Below are positions 8,815-22,608 of a DNA stretch of 64,000 bases, piece by piece. The position numbers and the translations under genes are program-made. The DNA is from Eudromia elegans (Eukaryota > Chordata > Aves > Tinamiformes > Tinamidae), in contig PTEX01000032.1 in the NCBI GenBank assembly GCA_003342815.1, forward strand, positions 1,177,882-1,241,881, in the 5' to 3' direction. How positions within the stretch are numbered: position 1 is the first letter of the stretch; every line of letters begins with the position of its first letter. The notes below the pieces were generated by a model that worked only from the letters and a program-made list of their open reading frames with translations, ran no database searches and was not told the DNA's origin.

Positions 8815-10732
8815 CTAAAACAAATTCATATATTTGTCTATACATCAAATTGTTCAGTAACAGGTCTCATTTGTCTATGCAAACATAAGCACCATATATT
8901 TACTTTATGGTAACCACCCTGCCAGGTCCCTGGAGAGTTTCCCAGTGGAGTCACTGGCTTTGCACAGCTCACACACATACAAGTTGCACAGAGAACTGTT
9001 GTCTTACATACAGCCTTACAGTCCATGAATAAAGGCAGGAGCTGATCATCCACAGACTAGAAACACCAGCGCAGTGTCACAGTCCCACTCTGTTCTAGGA
9101 GGACTATAAAGTCTATGCAAGTGATTATGCTAGTCATTCCAAGCACAAATGTAGGCAGTTCATCACACACTTTGGCCCTGGATGTTTTAAGGCAAGACTA
9201 ACCTAAAAGCAAAGCACTCTTGGTCTTTGAAGGCAAAATAGGTATCTTCCTCCTCCCTACCATTTTCTTAATAAAGAAGCTTTCCATTTTCTGCAATCAG
9301 GTAGAAAAAGAGATGATCCTACAGCTTCTTTGCAGGTGTACTGCTATAGCAAATGTCCGCTCATTTTCCAGCCTCTCAGTGATCAAGAATCAATTTTTCG
9401 CATGTTGTTTTGCATGGAGCTCAGCAAGACCCGTGGCAACACCAAGGAAGACCAAAGAATTGCATGTGACACCAGGGTTTGCCAGAGACAGAGCCCCTTG
9501 CTTGGGCAGAGGACCCTGGCTCCAGGGGGTACAGAAATAAGCCAGAATTAACCTTGTTGAAATCTTAACAAGTCCTTATGCAAGGCAATGGGAGCTGCTG
9601 AGCTCTAACTCACTTAACCTGCTGTATGCACTGAATTTTCTTCAGTTCCCTTTTTAAGGTTGAAGTTCTATTACCTTGTCTGCTTCAATAACACATCTAA
9701 ACCACCAGACAGAACTATATTTCAAAGCCTATTTAAGATTATACCACTATAGAGTGGTATATCTAAGAGGTACTTGAAGTAGAGCGAAGAAACAAGTTCA
9801 CGCACAGTAAATTCAGAGCTTAAAGTGCAGCTGAATTCCCTGAAGGGAGGTAGAAGCAACACGGTTCAAAAGCAATCTCTCTACAAAACATTTGCTTAAA
9901 ATAGCATGTTGGGTAGTTTATACCAACACACACAATTCTAACCACTTAGACCTGTTTATTGGTGTGAGAAGTTCTCAGTTTGCATGTGAGAACATCAAAA
10001 GCAATCCCAGTCTATTAATGCTTTTTGTTTGCATGTTTCAAAGGAAGGAGGGGATATGGAAAAAAAATCACAAAATTATTTCAGCCAGTAAAGGAAGAGA
10101 CACCAATGAAGGCATCTACTCAGGCAGCGGATCAGACTGGTGTGTTGCTGCCTCTTCAAGCTTTCTAGTAATTAAATTATCCCCATTAACCCCCCGAGCT
10201 CTCAGTGATGACCAACAGATCCTACCCCAGAAGGTGCCAACCCTCCTTGCAGCCGAACCCTCAGTTTTGTTCTCTGAGCACAAACCAGCTTCCCACTAGG
10301 TGGGGATCGTGGGCTACATTTTACATTACGAACATGGGTACCAGGACCACAGCTAACATCCAGCCATAAATATTTAAAGCTCTGATCAAAAGGTTTTGTG
10401 CAAGATGTATGATCCCATTTACACTCATAAAGCTGTCTGATTCTTAATAGCTTTAATCCTTCATGTGGCCATGTCATGGCTTGGGATAGAAGTAGAATGT
10501 AACGTATAGACAGACACAGCCAACTGTGGCTTCAAGCTTTTGATTCAGTTGCCAAAAAAAGAGTAATGAAAATATATTATATTTTTGTTTCCAAGTTGCC
10601 CATCATAATAGTTGGCTATAGCTATGCATCATCCTAATGCATCAAGACACACAGGATATATTTGGCTAACACAAAACAGGGCTGACACCCAGCGGCAGGG
10701 CAGGGTGGACAAGGGGGCGAGGGCTTCTCCTA

Positions 10733-10933
<201 letters not shown>

Positions 10934-12455
10934 TTATGGAGTTTTCTCAATGTGACAATGATTGATAAAACACCCTTTTTCTCCTCTTGCAGGCTGACTC
11001 TGCACTAAAACTGCTTTTGCTGCTTCATATACACGATGCACACACACGAGCATGTACCGGGTTGTTATTTGGATGTTTTTTTCCTTTGTATTCTAAGAGT
11101 CAGTCACTGGCAAAAGCAGACCCTGAGCTTCTCTGACAAGAATAAAACACATGAATTGACCTGGGTATTGGCCTTTCACACGTACATGTGAATGCCTTGC
11201 AGAGACACAAAGTCAGGACCCTAATCACAGCACAAAACAGTGCAAGGGCGGAGTCCAGCAGTTTAACCGCTTGGACCCAAGCTGTCGAGGACAGGTTTTC
11301 CTTTGAGAGACGGTCTAAATACAACAGACCCGGTATGTATATCAGCCTGTGCCCAGAAGAATCATCGGTGATGTAGTATAACAGGACCATAATTAGGGAA
11401 GAACATTAATTGACCACATTAATTGCTCCCAGACTGCTGGGAGTACAATATAAAACAGGCTCATTTAAAATCCCCACAATTAATGCAAATAAAATACCCA
11501 TAATTAATGCAGAGTGAAATAGAAGCGTGGTTTAAGCAAACCCATTTCACTTCACTGCAGGCAAGGTGCCTGCCCACGGCGGCGAGCCTGCAAATGGGGA
11601 CTTGTGGGGCCATACACGTTTTTACACGCCCGCACATCTCTGTTAAGCAGCAGGACCAACTCCTTTAGCAATTCCCATTAGCAGTGATGGGCTTTTGATG
11701 AAGCATTTAAAGAAAGTCTTTTGGTTAACAAGCCATGGTGGGAACCGCTCAATTCCGAGCCCTGTCTGCAATTCCCAAACCATCTCCTACGAGCCACTTT
11801 GCCAGCACCTCACTTTGCCCACCTACACAGCAAGATTAAAAGGTCCTTTACTACAGGCGTGTAGTAAATCCACATCCAAATGCATTTTTAATGTCTAAGA
11901 GGGGATCAGTGGCTAAAAGATATGGAATGTAAACCACTAACCAGAGGGGGTCCCTATGCAACGATCAGTCTCCACTCTCACATAATGCAGTCACTATACA
12001 CTGAATTGCAGACATGTATTAACAAAAGGGCATTAGCTGCTGAAGTATCTCATTTCTGCCTGCATGGCTTTTTAAAGCAAGTAGCACTAAGTAGTATTAT
12101 TGCTGAGAGCAATTAAAAATATTCCTTTAATATTCCCGTCTCCACACTTGCTGCACTTGACATAACTTGTGTCTAGCCACTTCCACGGCTGCTTCTGCAC
12201 AACCAACCAGGCAAACTGCTTCCCCTGCTCTCTGTTTTATACAGTCTTGATGGGTGCAGAAACGGAGAAGGGAAGGAGGAATGAAGAAATTAGAGATTTC
12301 AGAGCAGATGTAATCTTTTCTAGCCTGTTGCATCCTACAGTATTTGATCTGCATGGTGGGTACAGGGTAGAGCTGAGGGTGGTTTGTAGTTCATGCTCAG
12401 AGTGGCACAAGCCTCGTGGCTCGTGTGCTGGTCAGTCTGCAGTTTGATGGTGCTC

Positions 12456-12490
12456 CTGCATCATGCTGCTCTGCATCATGCTGCTCTGCA
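12456..12490. repeat. tandem 15-mer, 2.3 copies
   Basis: CTGCATCATGCTGCT occurs twice in direct succession, followed by a partial third copy. It lies in intron 10. Confidence 0.9.
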
Positions 12491-13758
12491 TCTCAGAGCG
12501 ACTAGAGGATCCCGTTTTCCCCACTCCTGTGCTCTTGTTTCCTTTTGACAAAGCACTTTCCTCTCAAGCAGAGAGTAGATAGACCAACACTGAGTTTGCC
12601 CAACAGGAAACCTATAAGCAATATTTCTTGGCAAAACATCTGATTACCTAGATGCATTTTACAAAGGGCCTCATTACTTTTCACTGCACCTCTTGGCAAT
12701 GCAAAGCAGCTGGAGGACAGATGTAATTCTGGTTCAATACCTTATTCTGCAGTGCATGAGGCAAATGGAAAAACAGAGTCTTAAGGCTAACACATCTCAC
12801 ATATTCATCGTGTAGGAAACCTCAAGGGTTATAAGCCCTTGTTTCCTGTCACCTCTGGCCCTTCCTTACATCACCTCCAGCCCGCGGTGGGACACGGCGT
12901 TGCAACAGCGTGCTACACCACAGCAGCAGTCAGGCTAAGCCCTCCTTTGGACCTGATTCCACACAGGCTCTTGTAGGTCAAAGCATTTCACCCTGCACAG
13001 GGCTCATGAGGAGTCTCCCGTGTTCACACATCAGGCCAGGAACCTCCGGAACTGGAAAAACGCTCTTTGGAGATCTTTGGCTCTGGAGTGAGTGCTCAAG
13101 GTGTCCACCAAGGTGCCTGTGGTCTCTGGGGATGCCCCCAGGCCTCCCGCTTCAGGTAATGGGGAGCTGGCAGCAGATTTTACTCCTCAGGCAAAACAAC
13201 TTTGAGATGATAGAGAATAAGCTACTGAACCCCACAGAGAGTCTGTTATCAGCACTTCTGTATAACGGATCGGAATTTCCAGAACCATTTTACTAACCAT
13301 AAGTGAAGTTTACAGCACCTAATTACACAGATAAGCAATGCAGATGCTTCCTTCGGGGTGCATTTCAGCGAGCCGAGGCTGATGGTGAGCTCCAGAGCCA
13401 GCGGGACTGGAAAGTCCCCAGAAACTGTGACAGCCAACAAAATCCCAGGGACAAGGGCTGCTGGGGTAGGGAGTGGAAAGTTCTGACTGCCCATTCATGA
13501 ACATAATCCAACTTTCAGCCACCTGTGTTCAAACAGGATACCCGCCTAACTGGGAAACCTGCACAAGCAGTTCCTGATCTGTGTGAATTCCACAGGGATT
13601 CAGCCTCCTGGTGAAGCACCAGCTGTGATAATCTTCTACAGGAAGAGAGAATTCCCTTTCTCCGCAGAAAAGGAAGCCTTTTGGGATGATGGTAAAGGTT
13701 TGGCACAGGTGAAAACTGAGCCCGAAGCCAGGCAGCCTGCAGAAGGAGAGGAACTCAC

Positions 13759-13865
13759 AGTGTTCATGGCACCTTGCAAGAAGCTCCAGGTCATCCGCGT
13801 GGTAGTAGTCATACCCTGACGTTCCCAGGACCTCAAAGGGAAGGTATCCTATGATAGGTGGAGCC
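13759..13865 (-). CDS. NPAS2: NPAS2 exon 10: PAS-B core, residues 269-305
   Basis: Acceptor CCTTCCAG, donor CACT|GTGAGT, 107 nt. It encodes [20 protein letters not shown] followed by [15 protein letters not shown]. All but two residues (Ala for Ile in YHxDD, Glu for Gln in CHxH) equal human NPAS2. It forms the central sheet and helices of PAS-B. The donor overlaps an in-frame read-through (CEFLSF) that is intronic. Confidence 0.97.
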
Positions 13866-16800
13866 CTGGAAGGGAAGCGAAGAGCAGGTAGTAAACACAA
13901 AGCCCGATTCTGTGGCTTCATATAGATACCGACAATCAAACCATCTCCTACAGCTACTGGGCAGGGAATCTAGGGATACTGACCTTTCCATATACAAGCA
14001 AAGACCAACATGGAGACGTAAAAAAAATGAGCAAATGAAAAGGTGCCTGTTTATTGTTTCCTAGCCTATTCATTACGTGGGTGTAGAGAAAGGCATGTGC
14101 GTATGCAAGTGACTCAATGCATTAAGCATGCTTGTTAGACATGTTGCCCGAGAAATGCTATGGACGTTGGAGCGCGTATTAAGCTGGAGTTTGAGCAAAG
14201 TTAGCCAGTAAGTTGGAAGTAAATGTCATCTGGGTGGTAAATGTAGAAAAAAGAATGAGTGGGAAGCCACAGTGTGTGTCAGGACCTGCTTAGTGAAAAG
14301 AGAAATTAATTATTCCCATGGAAAAGTTTGGGAATGCCCTAATTTGAAAAAAATGCTTCTAGGCTGGCAGTAAGGAGGAGACCGGGTATGGGGCAAATGT
14401 TAAGGGCTGTTATTTCTCTGGCAGGTAGAAAAGGAACTTAAGAAGTACAGAGATGTGGGGATGTAAATGACTTCTCTGCTATCTACTCTATGTCTACTAT
14501 TCTGCTATCAAGTCTAGACAGAGGCAAAATATAAAATTTTTAAAACTGCTGTCCCGACAACAGCGAGCTGTACACAGGCTGCGTGGGAGCCTGCTTGCTT
14601 GGAATTAGGAAATAGCACTGAAAGGTGAGGCCAATGACATGATGTTTACACCTACTTCCCATTTCAGCAAGCCACCTTGTGTCCTCGAGCACACGAGTGT
14701 GCTCCTGTTGGCACCCATTAAAGCACCACGTGTGTCTGTGAGGCAGGACTTGACCACGCCGTGCTAATTCAGCATTTGGCTCCACCTACTTGTTTTGGCT
14801 GCTGGATGTGCTGACTGTGCGAGGATAATCTGCCAAGTTCAGTGAGTTTCTCAGGGATAAAGATGTCAGTCTACTACTGAAACAGTTAATGTTTCCAACC
14901 TGAGACAGTTCGAAGGTGTCACGGCCTATTAAACACATCTTTTACACTGTCTTTTTCCCTCTTGGTGGGTCAAGCAATCCTCTTAAGGAGGGTGAATGCC
15001 ATAATATGGCCGAGAATGTGTGTGAAAATGATTTAAGTGTAAGTACATTTGGCTTGGGATGGATTGACTCCAAGACACTGGGGTCCTTCTGTCTAGGCCA
15101 AGCAACCCAGCTGTAAATCTGTACTCTTAGAGTCTGAGCAATTTCCTAAAACTTGCCCAGTAAAAAGCCCTATCTGGAAGAACCAGCCCTCCGTATCCTC
15201 AAAGCTCTTGTAACAGAGACACTTAATGCACAGTGGTCCCTACCACAACACAGCCTTATTTATTCAAACAACTTTGTATAGATCACTGTGTTCCTTTCCT
15301 TCATGTGACCCAAATCTCTGTTAACGACGATAATATGTGTATTTATGAGAGAGTCTTTCCCTCTCTCTCTTGAGCCAAATGTGCCAATGTCTCTTGGGTC
15401 TTTAACATGCCTATTTTCATGACAATGACGTCTTTCACATGCACAGCAGATAAACAATTTATGCTGATCACAAAGTACTATAGTTTCATGATCTTCATCA
15501 AGACCCTCTAAACCAGAATGTAACCACAAAATGCTTCCAATTTGCCATTTGACCAGGACATGGCTTACTAGGGCAGCGGTCTGAAAGTGCAGTTTAACCT
15601 CCAGCCTGCAACAGGCTGTGCAAATGGGACTGCATGGTCTTCTCAGAGCTTCCTGAGCGTGGGATTAGTGACAAAGTTGGAAGGATGGGACTTGAAACCA
15701 ACCACCTCCCAGCACAAGAGCTGCAGGATGAGACCATGCAGTGTTTAACTGCAAGAAGGGAAAATGAGGAGAAGACCCCAGGACAGAACAGAAACAGATC
15801 ATTAACAAATTCCACAGATTTTCTTCCTTTACGCATGCCTATATGCAGATTCAGATGCAGATTTTTAATTCTAGTTTTCTAATGTTTATCCAGCTACATA
15901 GAGTGCTTTCTGCAGCATTCATCATCACTCCACTTTATCTCATTATCATATTAATTAGTGTAACTGTTGAAGGCCGGGTGCCGAGCAAAGCTGGGTACCC
16001 ACTGCTCCTCTGCCTGCACCTCTCTCTGCACCAGGCCACGCAAGTGTTGCAAATAAACAAGAAACAGCAAAATATTCAACACCATTTCACAGTGTGCTAG
16101 AGATCCTGAGGCCTGCACCGGATACAGGTCTGAATGAATGATTGAATGAGACAACCCACATGATGCTTTGCTCATTCCTGGGTCTGTGCTCACCGCTTGC
16201 ATGCGGTGCTGTCACAAACTCTGGCTCAGCATCTATATTAACTTAATTTACTCTCAGTAACAGTGGTTTCCTCACTAGGGATATGAGAAGGGCTGGAGAG
16301 GCTGCAAGCGCCCAGCAGCAAATAGACTCCCCTCTGAGTCATAACCCAAATCCATCAGAAGATTCCTTGATAGGTCTCAGCAAAGCTCTTGCCTGCCTGA
16401 TTCACAGGAGCTGCTGCGGACACAGCCCTTTGGAAAACCAACCTGATTAATTAGGGAAATGAGGGATTTAGGAACCTAACTTTAATCACTTCTGATTCTT
16501 CTGAAATGTGGGTTATTGGATAGACCAATTAAAGGAAAGTAAAGTTACTCCAACAAGATCTAGGTGACATGAATAACATGCAGACCGTCCAAACCACACA
16601 GCATTATCTGCAAGGTTATCAAATAGATGATTCGACATTTCAAGGGGTGATACATGGAAAGCACATCTTGCCTAGCACATGAATGCAAGTTTGATTGATA
16701 TTTTCTCTCTCTCTCTTTCTTGTACTCAAAACGCAGGTGACACTCCATTTATTTTTCCCCCACAAAAGGGCTTATTTCACATGCTCCTAGGGAAGGCTCT

Positions 16801-17424
16801 CTTTGCAGGGCTTGTGTTCTGTACAAACAACTGCTGCAGGATAACATTGAGAAGGATTTCTGTGCTGTGATCATGCACAAATGCCAAATACACAGAAGCA
16901 GAAGAGCAAGCAGAAACCTCCAGCTGCTTCTGACAACAGGAATTCTGTACCTATCAACTGATTCCTGTCTGCCTCATTCCCAAAATCCTAACATAGCCTC
17001 TCCCATTCTATTTAGTCAAAAAGCAATCTGCAATTAAACCATCTATTCCTCTGCATTTTCATTTTTTTATGACTTCCAGCATTTATCAAGATGCAAATCA
17101 GAAGTTTACTGAGACAATGAAACAAATAGAAAAATTCTTGGAATACTGGAAAACAGACGAGCTAAAGCAATAGACAGAATAGGATAGTTGGAAGTTGGAT
17201 ATTTTTCTAGATACTTTCCCTTCACTTTACATGGTTTCTTAGTTGCCTAAAACATGAAAGAGGGCAAAGTCTTTCAGGAGGTCTGATAAGCAAGTTCAAA
17301 GTATTATTAATTAAGTAGTCTAATTTAATTAGAGCTATTCCACAGGGGAAGTCGGGCAAGAGCTACACAACATTTTCTATTTTTGAACTACAGTTTCTTG
17401 ATTCTCCATTGACAAATCTCTTAC

Positions 17425-17507
17425 CTGTGGTCCAAGAACAAAAACTTCCATTCCAAGCTATGCCTGGATGTAAATTCTTCACATGGCTCTTCAACATTGC
17501 AGAGCTC
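17425..17507 (-). CDS. NPAS2: NPAS2 exon 9: PAS-B start, residues 242-269
   Basis: Acceptor TTTTGCAG, donor CACAG|GTAAGA, 83 nt. It encodes [20 protein letters not shown] and then KFLFLDH plus two bases of Arg269. [19 protein letters not shown] is identical to human NPAS2. The exon is flanked by large introns (848 and 3559 nt). Confidence 0.96.
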
Positions 17508-18355
17508 CTGCAAAACAGTCACACATTCAGACACTTAGTTCTGTGAAATGACAAAAGGAACCCTCTGTCAAGAGGAAGAATGCACCAGCTTAGTATAGTA
17601 AATCCCAGCAAAACACAGAGATTTAGAAAGACCTGTTTTTGTTTTCTTTTATTGAATACTCAGGTCTTGCTTTATACGTGCATTAACTTATGAACAGTGC
17701 CTATATAATTTACCCTGGGCTGAGTCACTGTTAAAACTCGGATAAAAAGCCCAAGGGTCTCATTTTGCAGCCTGCAGGCAAAATTCCCCCCGATTTTTTT
17801 TTCATATTATTGGCAACCAAAGACAGATGCCAGCAGCAGGTTCCAGCTTCAAACCAAGCTCGCTATTGCTCCGTCAAGCAAGAAGCATCTACAGTTGTTA
17901 TCACTGTTGCTATCATACTGTGCCACAGGACACTTAATGAGCAGAAGAAAGAAGGAGCCCGTGAAATATGATGTTCAAGGCTTAAAGATACGAGTGGCTT
18001 TCTTACACAATGCGTTTCTTTAGCGCCTGCAGCTTTTGATGTGGTTTAATCAGCCACCTTTATCGGTACTGCCTGAAACGTCCCGTCCCCAACCAGCTCT
18101 TCTCAAACGCAATTCCTATTTTGCCTCATTCCTAAATACACTCAATGACCAGCAGTGCCCTCTCTCATTTACAAATCCTCAGCACAAGGAGTTCACGGAG
18201 GAGTTCACGAAGAGGAGTTCTCCTCTTCGAGAGGCTCCTGCAACACGGTTTGTCCTACAACAGCTCTGACCATCGTGCATGGTAGAAGTACTGGGCTCTT
18301 CAGCTGAATGCTGATTTCCAGAATAAAAGGGAAAATGCAATGGGAGAGCTCTCAC

Positions 18356-18474
18356 CTTTAAGAACTGCGGCGTGACGAGGCGAACAGTCGCTACGAGGCA
18401 AATCTGCTCCTCCGTGGCTGACCTGAAAGCTCGTGCAATAGCTGACTCAAAGCCATTACAGGAGGGTGTAGGCA
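18356..18474 (-). CDS. NPAS2: NPAS2 exon 8: between PAS-A and PAS-B, residues 202-241
   Basis: Acceptor TGTGTCTAG, donor AAAG|GTGAGA, 119 nt. It encodes PTPSCNGFESAIARAFRSAT and then EEQICLVATVRLVTPQFLK. PSCNGF and CxxATVRLxTPQFLK are almost the same in human NPAS2. This ends PAS-A and starts the connection to PAS-B. Confidence 0.96.
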
Positions 18475-19353
18475 CTAGACACAACCAGATGTGTTTGTTT
18501 AAATAGAAGGCAACGAGGTTTCTTGGCATGTTAAGACAGGTACAATGACTGATGACATCCAAGCAATGAATTCTTCGACCCACAGCGTTATGCCACCCTG
18601 GTAAACGCTGACGTTAATCAAAACACGACCCTTTGGGCTCATAGTTACCCATTTGTGACCACCCCTGGCCTGTGCCTTATGAGACACCTCTCATCAGCTG
18701 GAACATGCACCCACAGCCCCCTTGCTATGGTGTCTGCAAGAAGGCTGGAGACTGTGATGCAGATGCTGATATTCAGCTGCCTTTCAGGGTTTGCAGTATT
18801 TTTGCTATTTTGCTGTGTATGCCTTGCAAAAGTCCTGTTAAAATCACAGATTGAGGAACAAGAAGATACAGAAAGAGCTGATACCACTTTTCTGCCCTGA
18901 ACATTCTTCTCAACACAAAGGAACACAGTTTACACTGGATGTTAGAAGGTGTGATGAAGGGGCTGAAGCAAGGAAATAGCATCTTTTTGCAAGGCAACAT
19001 TTGCAAAATTCAAGATTTCAGAGGTTTCTCAAACTATTTCATCCTTAAGAAGTGCCATTTCACTGCCACAAGTGCAAGACTATATTTAATTTCACTGGCT
19101 GTTTGAACAAATAGACTGCTTTAAAATTATCAGTGTGTCAAATGCAGGGTTGGTCCCGTGCATCTTTAAGCAGAGCGCTCTGACCAGCAGCCTCCCCAGC
19201 ACTTCTATGTGAAAAACATCCCTAACATATCTGCAGCACATTCCATTCCTGCTGATTAGGGGTCATTTTCAGCTGAAACAAGGACTTTACATGGCTATAC
19301 AAAAAGACACAATTTAAAGGAGAGAGACAAAGCAGGCTGGAGCAGTAACTTAC

Positions 19354-19467
19354 CATGAGTAAAATATTTAAAATCCACTACAAATTTCACATATTCATAT
19401 GTCAGGGGTTCACTTGGATCTAAGCTGCCTCTTGCTAAATGACAGCAAAACTCTATTTGTTTTTCGG
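19354..19467 (-). CDS. NPAS2: NPAS2 exon 7: PAS-A end, residues 164-202
   Basis: Acceptor CTCATTTCAG, donor CATG|GTAAGT, 114 nt. It encodes EKQIEFCCHLARGSLDPSEP and then LTYEYVKFVVDFKYFTH. CHLxRGSL and YEYxKFV are typical of NPAS2/CLOCK. His173 matches mouse His171, the second reported haem ligand of PAS-A. The start differs from human (SDSDLEFYCH) only in the variable linker. Confidence 0.96.
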
Positions 19468-20239
19468 CTGAAATGAGAGACAGGGAGGGAGATGCACACA
19501 GTGTTACTACAAGTCTGTACTTCACCACGCTCAACACATCTAATCTCTGCTGGGGGGGGAGTTACACCAACCCTGTCACTGTCTAAGCACATTCTGCTGG
19601 GATGTTCTTGATAACCGTAAGTAAATACGCAGCTACTAGGATGAATGAGCACCTGGCTTTGCTTAGGAAGTGTAGTTCTCACCCCTTCTCCAGGGCTTTG
19701 CAGTTACCCGCTGCACTGGAGCCCTGGCCATGCTGTTGTCAGCAGCATTTGCTCCCGTCTCCAGTGTGGGCAGGATTTCAGGACAAAGAAGGGATGCTGA
19801 AATGCTCAGCCCTGGCAGTGCTCAGTAGGACCTGGTGCCAAAGGGCACCGAAGTCACCCCACGCCCCTCCGTAAGCTACGGCAGGCGCTGTGCCAAGCCC
19901 TTACTGCAGCTTCCAGCTCTATTTCCAGCTCCTTGAATGAGCCAGCGCCGGGAGCTGCACGAGGGACGAGCATCCCAACCGTGGGACAACTCGGCTCTGC
20001 CCTGCGATGTGGAGCCACCAGACAAATACAGGCTGGCCAAACCAAGGGCCAAGTGCTGGGAGGGTGTAGGAACACCAGGTGACGGGCTGCATTAAACATA
20101 GACATCCTGAAGGAGAATTTGACCAAACAGAACTGGCAGGCAAGAGAGTTAAAGAGCTGGAGAGCGCTGTGCAGACCGCCCTGGGGAGCTGTTTGCTTTT
20201 GGCAAATTTCCCTGGTAGGCAGAGGAGAGCAGAACTTAC

Positions 20240-20360
20240 CATTGAGAAAATCAGCTGCAACAGGGTCTGTCATGAGCACGTGCGGAGAAAGGAGCTTGTA
20301 CACCTCGCTCTGCTCCCGCTCAGGCAGGAAGTTTAATATATTTTGGTCCACCAAATCTGA
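20240..20360 (-). CDS. NPAS2: NPAS2 exon 6: PAS-A middle, residues 124-164
   Basis: Acceptor TTTGTATCAG, donor AATG|GTAAGT, 121 nt. It encodes [20 protein letters not shown] followed by [20 protein letters not shown] and the first base of Ala164. DQNxLNFLPExExSEVYK is a PAS-A signature shared by NPAS2 and CLOCK. A CACGTG motif at 20277-20282 is coding and gives no evidence of regulation. Confidence 0.96.
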
Positions 20361-20752
20361 CTGATACAAAAGATTGCTTTGTCATGTTCAGCAGCACGGC
20401 CTTCCACAGCCCCACACGCCCACAGCACGACACGAAGGAGGCCCAGCTAGCACAGATGCTGAACACTTAACACTTGTTCAAGCGATGCTTCAGAAACCTC
20501 TGCTCGAGGTGACATACGGAATAAGGCTCAGGGAGACAGATTCAGCTTTCTAATTCTCAGGTTGTCACCACCCTCAAGTTCAGTTTTCCAGAGGTCCCCA
20601 TCACCGGAGAGCAAACATTATGCAGTATTAAACCCTCTACTTTGGGCTGTTGCTTCTTTGACTGGACAAAACCCAAGCCCTATCTTTGCAATACCAGGGC
20701 TGTCCTAAGGCAAGGGAAAGACTCCCCGACACACGGTGTGGTCAGAACTTAC

Positions 20753-20842
20753 CGGTAAGTGTCCAAGCAGAGACGAGACACTGTCAGATACATAGATAAT
20801 AATCCCATCAGTGGTAAGAGCAAGGAGAAAGCCATCCAATGC
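20753..20842 (-). CDS. NPAS2: NPAS2 exon 5: start of PAS-A, residues 94-123
   Basis: Acceptor TTCCTTAG, donor CCG|GTAAGT, 90 nt, phase 0 at both ends. It encodes [20 protein letters not shown] followed by [10 protein letters not shown], the core strands of PAS-A, which mediates dimerisation with BMAL1. His121 in GHLP corresponds to His119 of mouse NPAS2, reported as a haem axial ligand; the offset of two comes from the longer bHLH loop. Confidence 0.97.
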
Positions 20843-22608
20843 CTAAGGAAAAGAAAAGCAGGCCGAAAGAAAAAAAATTAGAGGAATTATACTAGGGAGG
20901 AACTTAGAATGAATACAGTAAGCTAACTATTTCAAAGGTAATGCCTCTAACAGCCTAGAACCAGCAGAGATCTATTATGGAAATGATGGCTCAATATGGA
21001 AAAATAAAAATAACACCTGATGTCTAATTCAGCATTCTTCTTATATTTTTATTTTCTCATTAATATTAAATTGACTCGCGCCCTGCATCCAATGTTTATT
21101 TAACATGAAGCAAGATACCGGTTGCTTAAATTTTCTACACCCACACAATCCTGGTGACTTCAATCATTTCGTTATGTGTTCTGAATTACACAATAGTTAA
21201 CTAATTCAGTGCGTACGGAGATGCTAGATATCATCGCGGCAAACCCAACATGACGGAGTGATGGATGGACGGATGGATGAATGGTTGGAAAAGTAGTAAC
21301 AGACAATTGCACAATGCTGTATTTTTAGCAATTTGTGAGTCAGATTTAAAGCATTACTTATTTTGTTTAAAGCATTTATTTGCTAGATTGGTGATACAAT
21401 TTTGAATTTTATTTTGATTTTCCTTTCTTATTCTCAGTGGCATCTGGCCTGGTTTTGAGGTTCTCCATCCCTTCCGAGTCGCTGCATATGCATTCTTTGA
21501 GTGTTTTTCCTGTTCTTTATAGGAACAATCCTGTACCACTGATCCACTCTATCTCTATTCTTCTGTACTGACAATGAGGGTCTGGGTTATTTAATTTCTG
21601 GCCAGCCCAGCCCAGGAAGCAGCTCCTCTGGAGACACCATGAGGGTGCTCTGCAGCTCAGGCTCTAGGGAGCTGAAGATGCTCAGCAGAGGTAGCGCTCA
21701 GCAGCTGAACACAAACCCTCAGAACAGATGAGCTTTTGACTTTAAATAAACAGGTCCACGGTCTGATATAGTCCAGCAAATTGACATTATTAAAGGGTTG
21801 CTGTCTCCCTCAGCAGCTTCTCAACGAGGCCGGGGCGGGGGATTTGTTTTGATTCAGTTGGAACAAACCAGATTGTTCAGTGAGAGAAATTCCCAGAAAC
21901 ACTGAACAGACTTTTCCAGGGAGGTGACTCACGACATCCTCATGAAGAGGAACAGCTAAGACAGCGCAGCACCTCCCAGCTCAGCCCAGCACCCACCCTG
22001 ATCCCGGTGGGGCCAAGAGCACCAGCGGCCTACAGGGGCCAGGGAGCTCCTAGGCAGAGAAGCGGGCGGCACAAAACCCAAGCGACACCTCTAGGAACGG
22101 CCCGGGGAAACGCCGGCTCGCAGCACAGGGGTGTTTTCAGATCAGCCAGGTGTTTTTCTAGGTGAGGGGATCAGAGCTGTTCTGCTGAACGCATGTGAAA
22201 GCCATGCAACTAAGAGATGCTAATGGGATGTGGGAGGCAGAGAGTTGCTCTGGTGTTTTTTTCAGGGCCTTTCAAGTTTTTGCTAATACTACCGATTTTA
22301 GTGGCTGTTCTGAGAAGGCCAGTTCTGTTTTTCCTCTCTCATCAAGCCAAATCTGGGCCAAATTGCTCTTCAATCCTAAACAAAAAGCTATTTATCGTTA
22401 CGGGGGCTATTCACCATGTTTTTTAACTCTATGTCTGCAAAACATTCAGCACAACAGTGCTCTCAGTGAGCTTTGGATCCTGTGTGCTAGCACTGTAGAA
22501 ATCAGTAACACCGAGACCTACAGGTGAAAGCAGCTGGATCTCTGAACTACTCCACTGAACTGATTCATTCTCACTAATCTCTTCTATGCAGCTTTAATTT
22601 CTTCTTAC

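Larger units (their letters stand above)
17508..20239 (-). other. NPAS2: NPAS2 introns 6-8 (exons 7 and 8 excluded)
   Basis: Spans 17508-18355, 18475-19353 and 19468-20239. No coding exon seen. At 18208-18229 a perfect 10-bp inverted repeat (CGAAGAGGAG, 2-nt spacer, CTCCTCTTCG) follows exon 8 by about 130 nt. Confidence 0.65.

Noticed and set aside
18208-18229. Perfect 10-bp inverted repeat with 2-nt spacer after exon 8, considered as a microRNA or regulatory hairpin
   Set aside because: The stem is too short and the loop too small for a microRNA precursor; it probably arose from a local GAGGAGTTC duplication.
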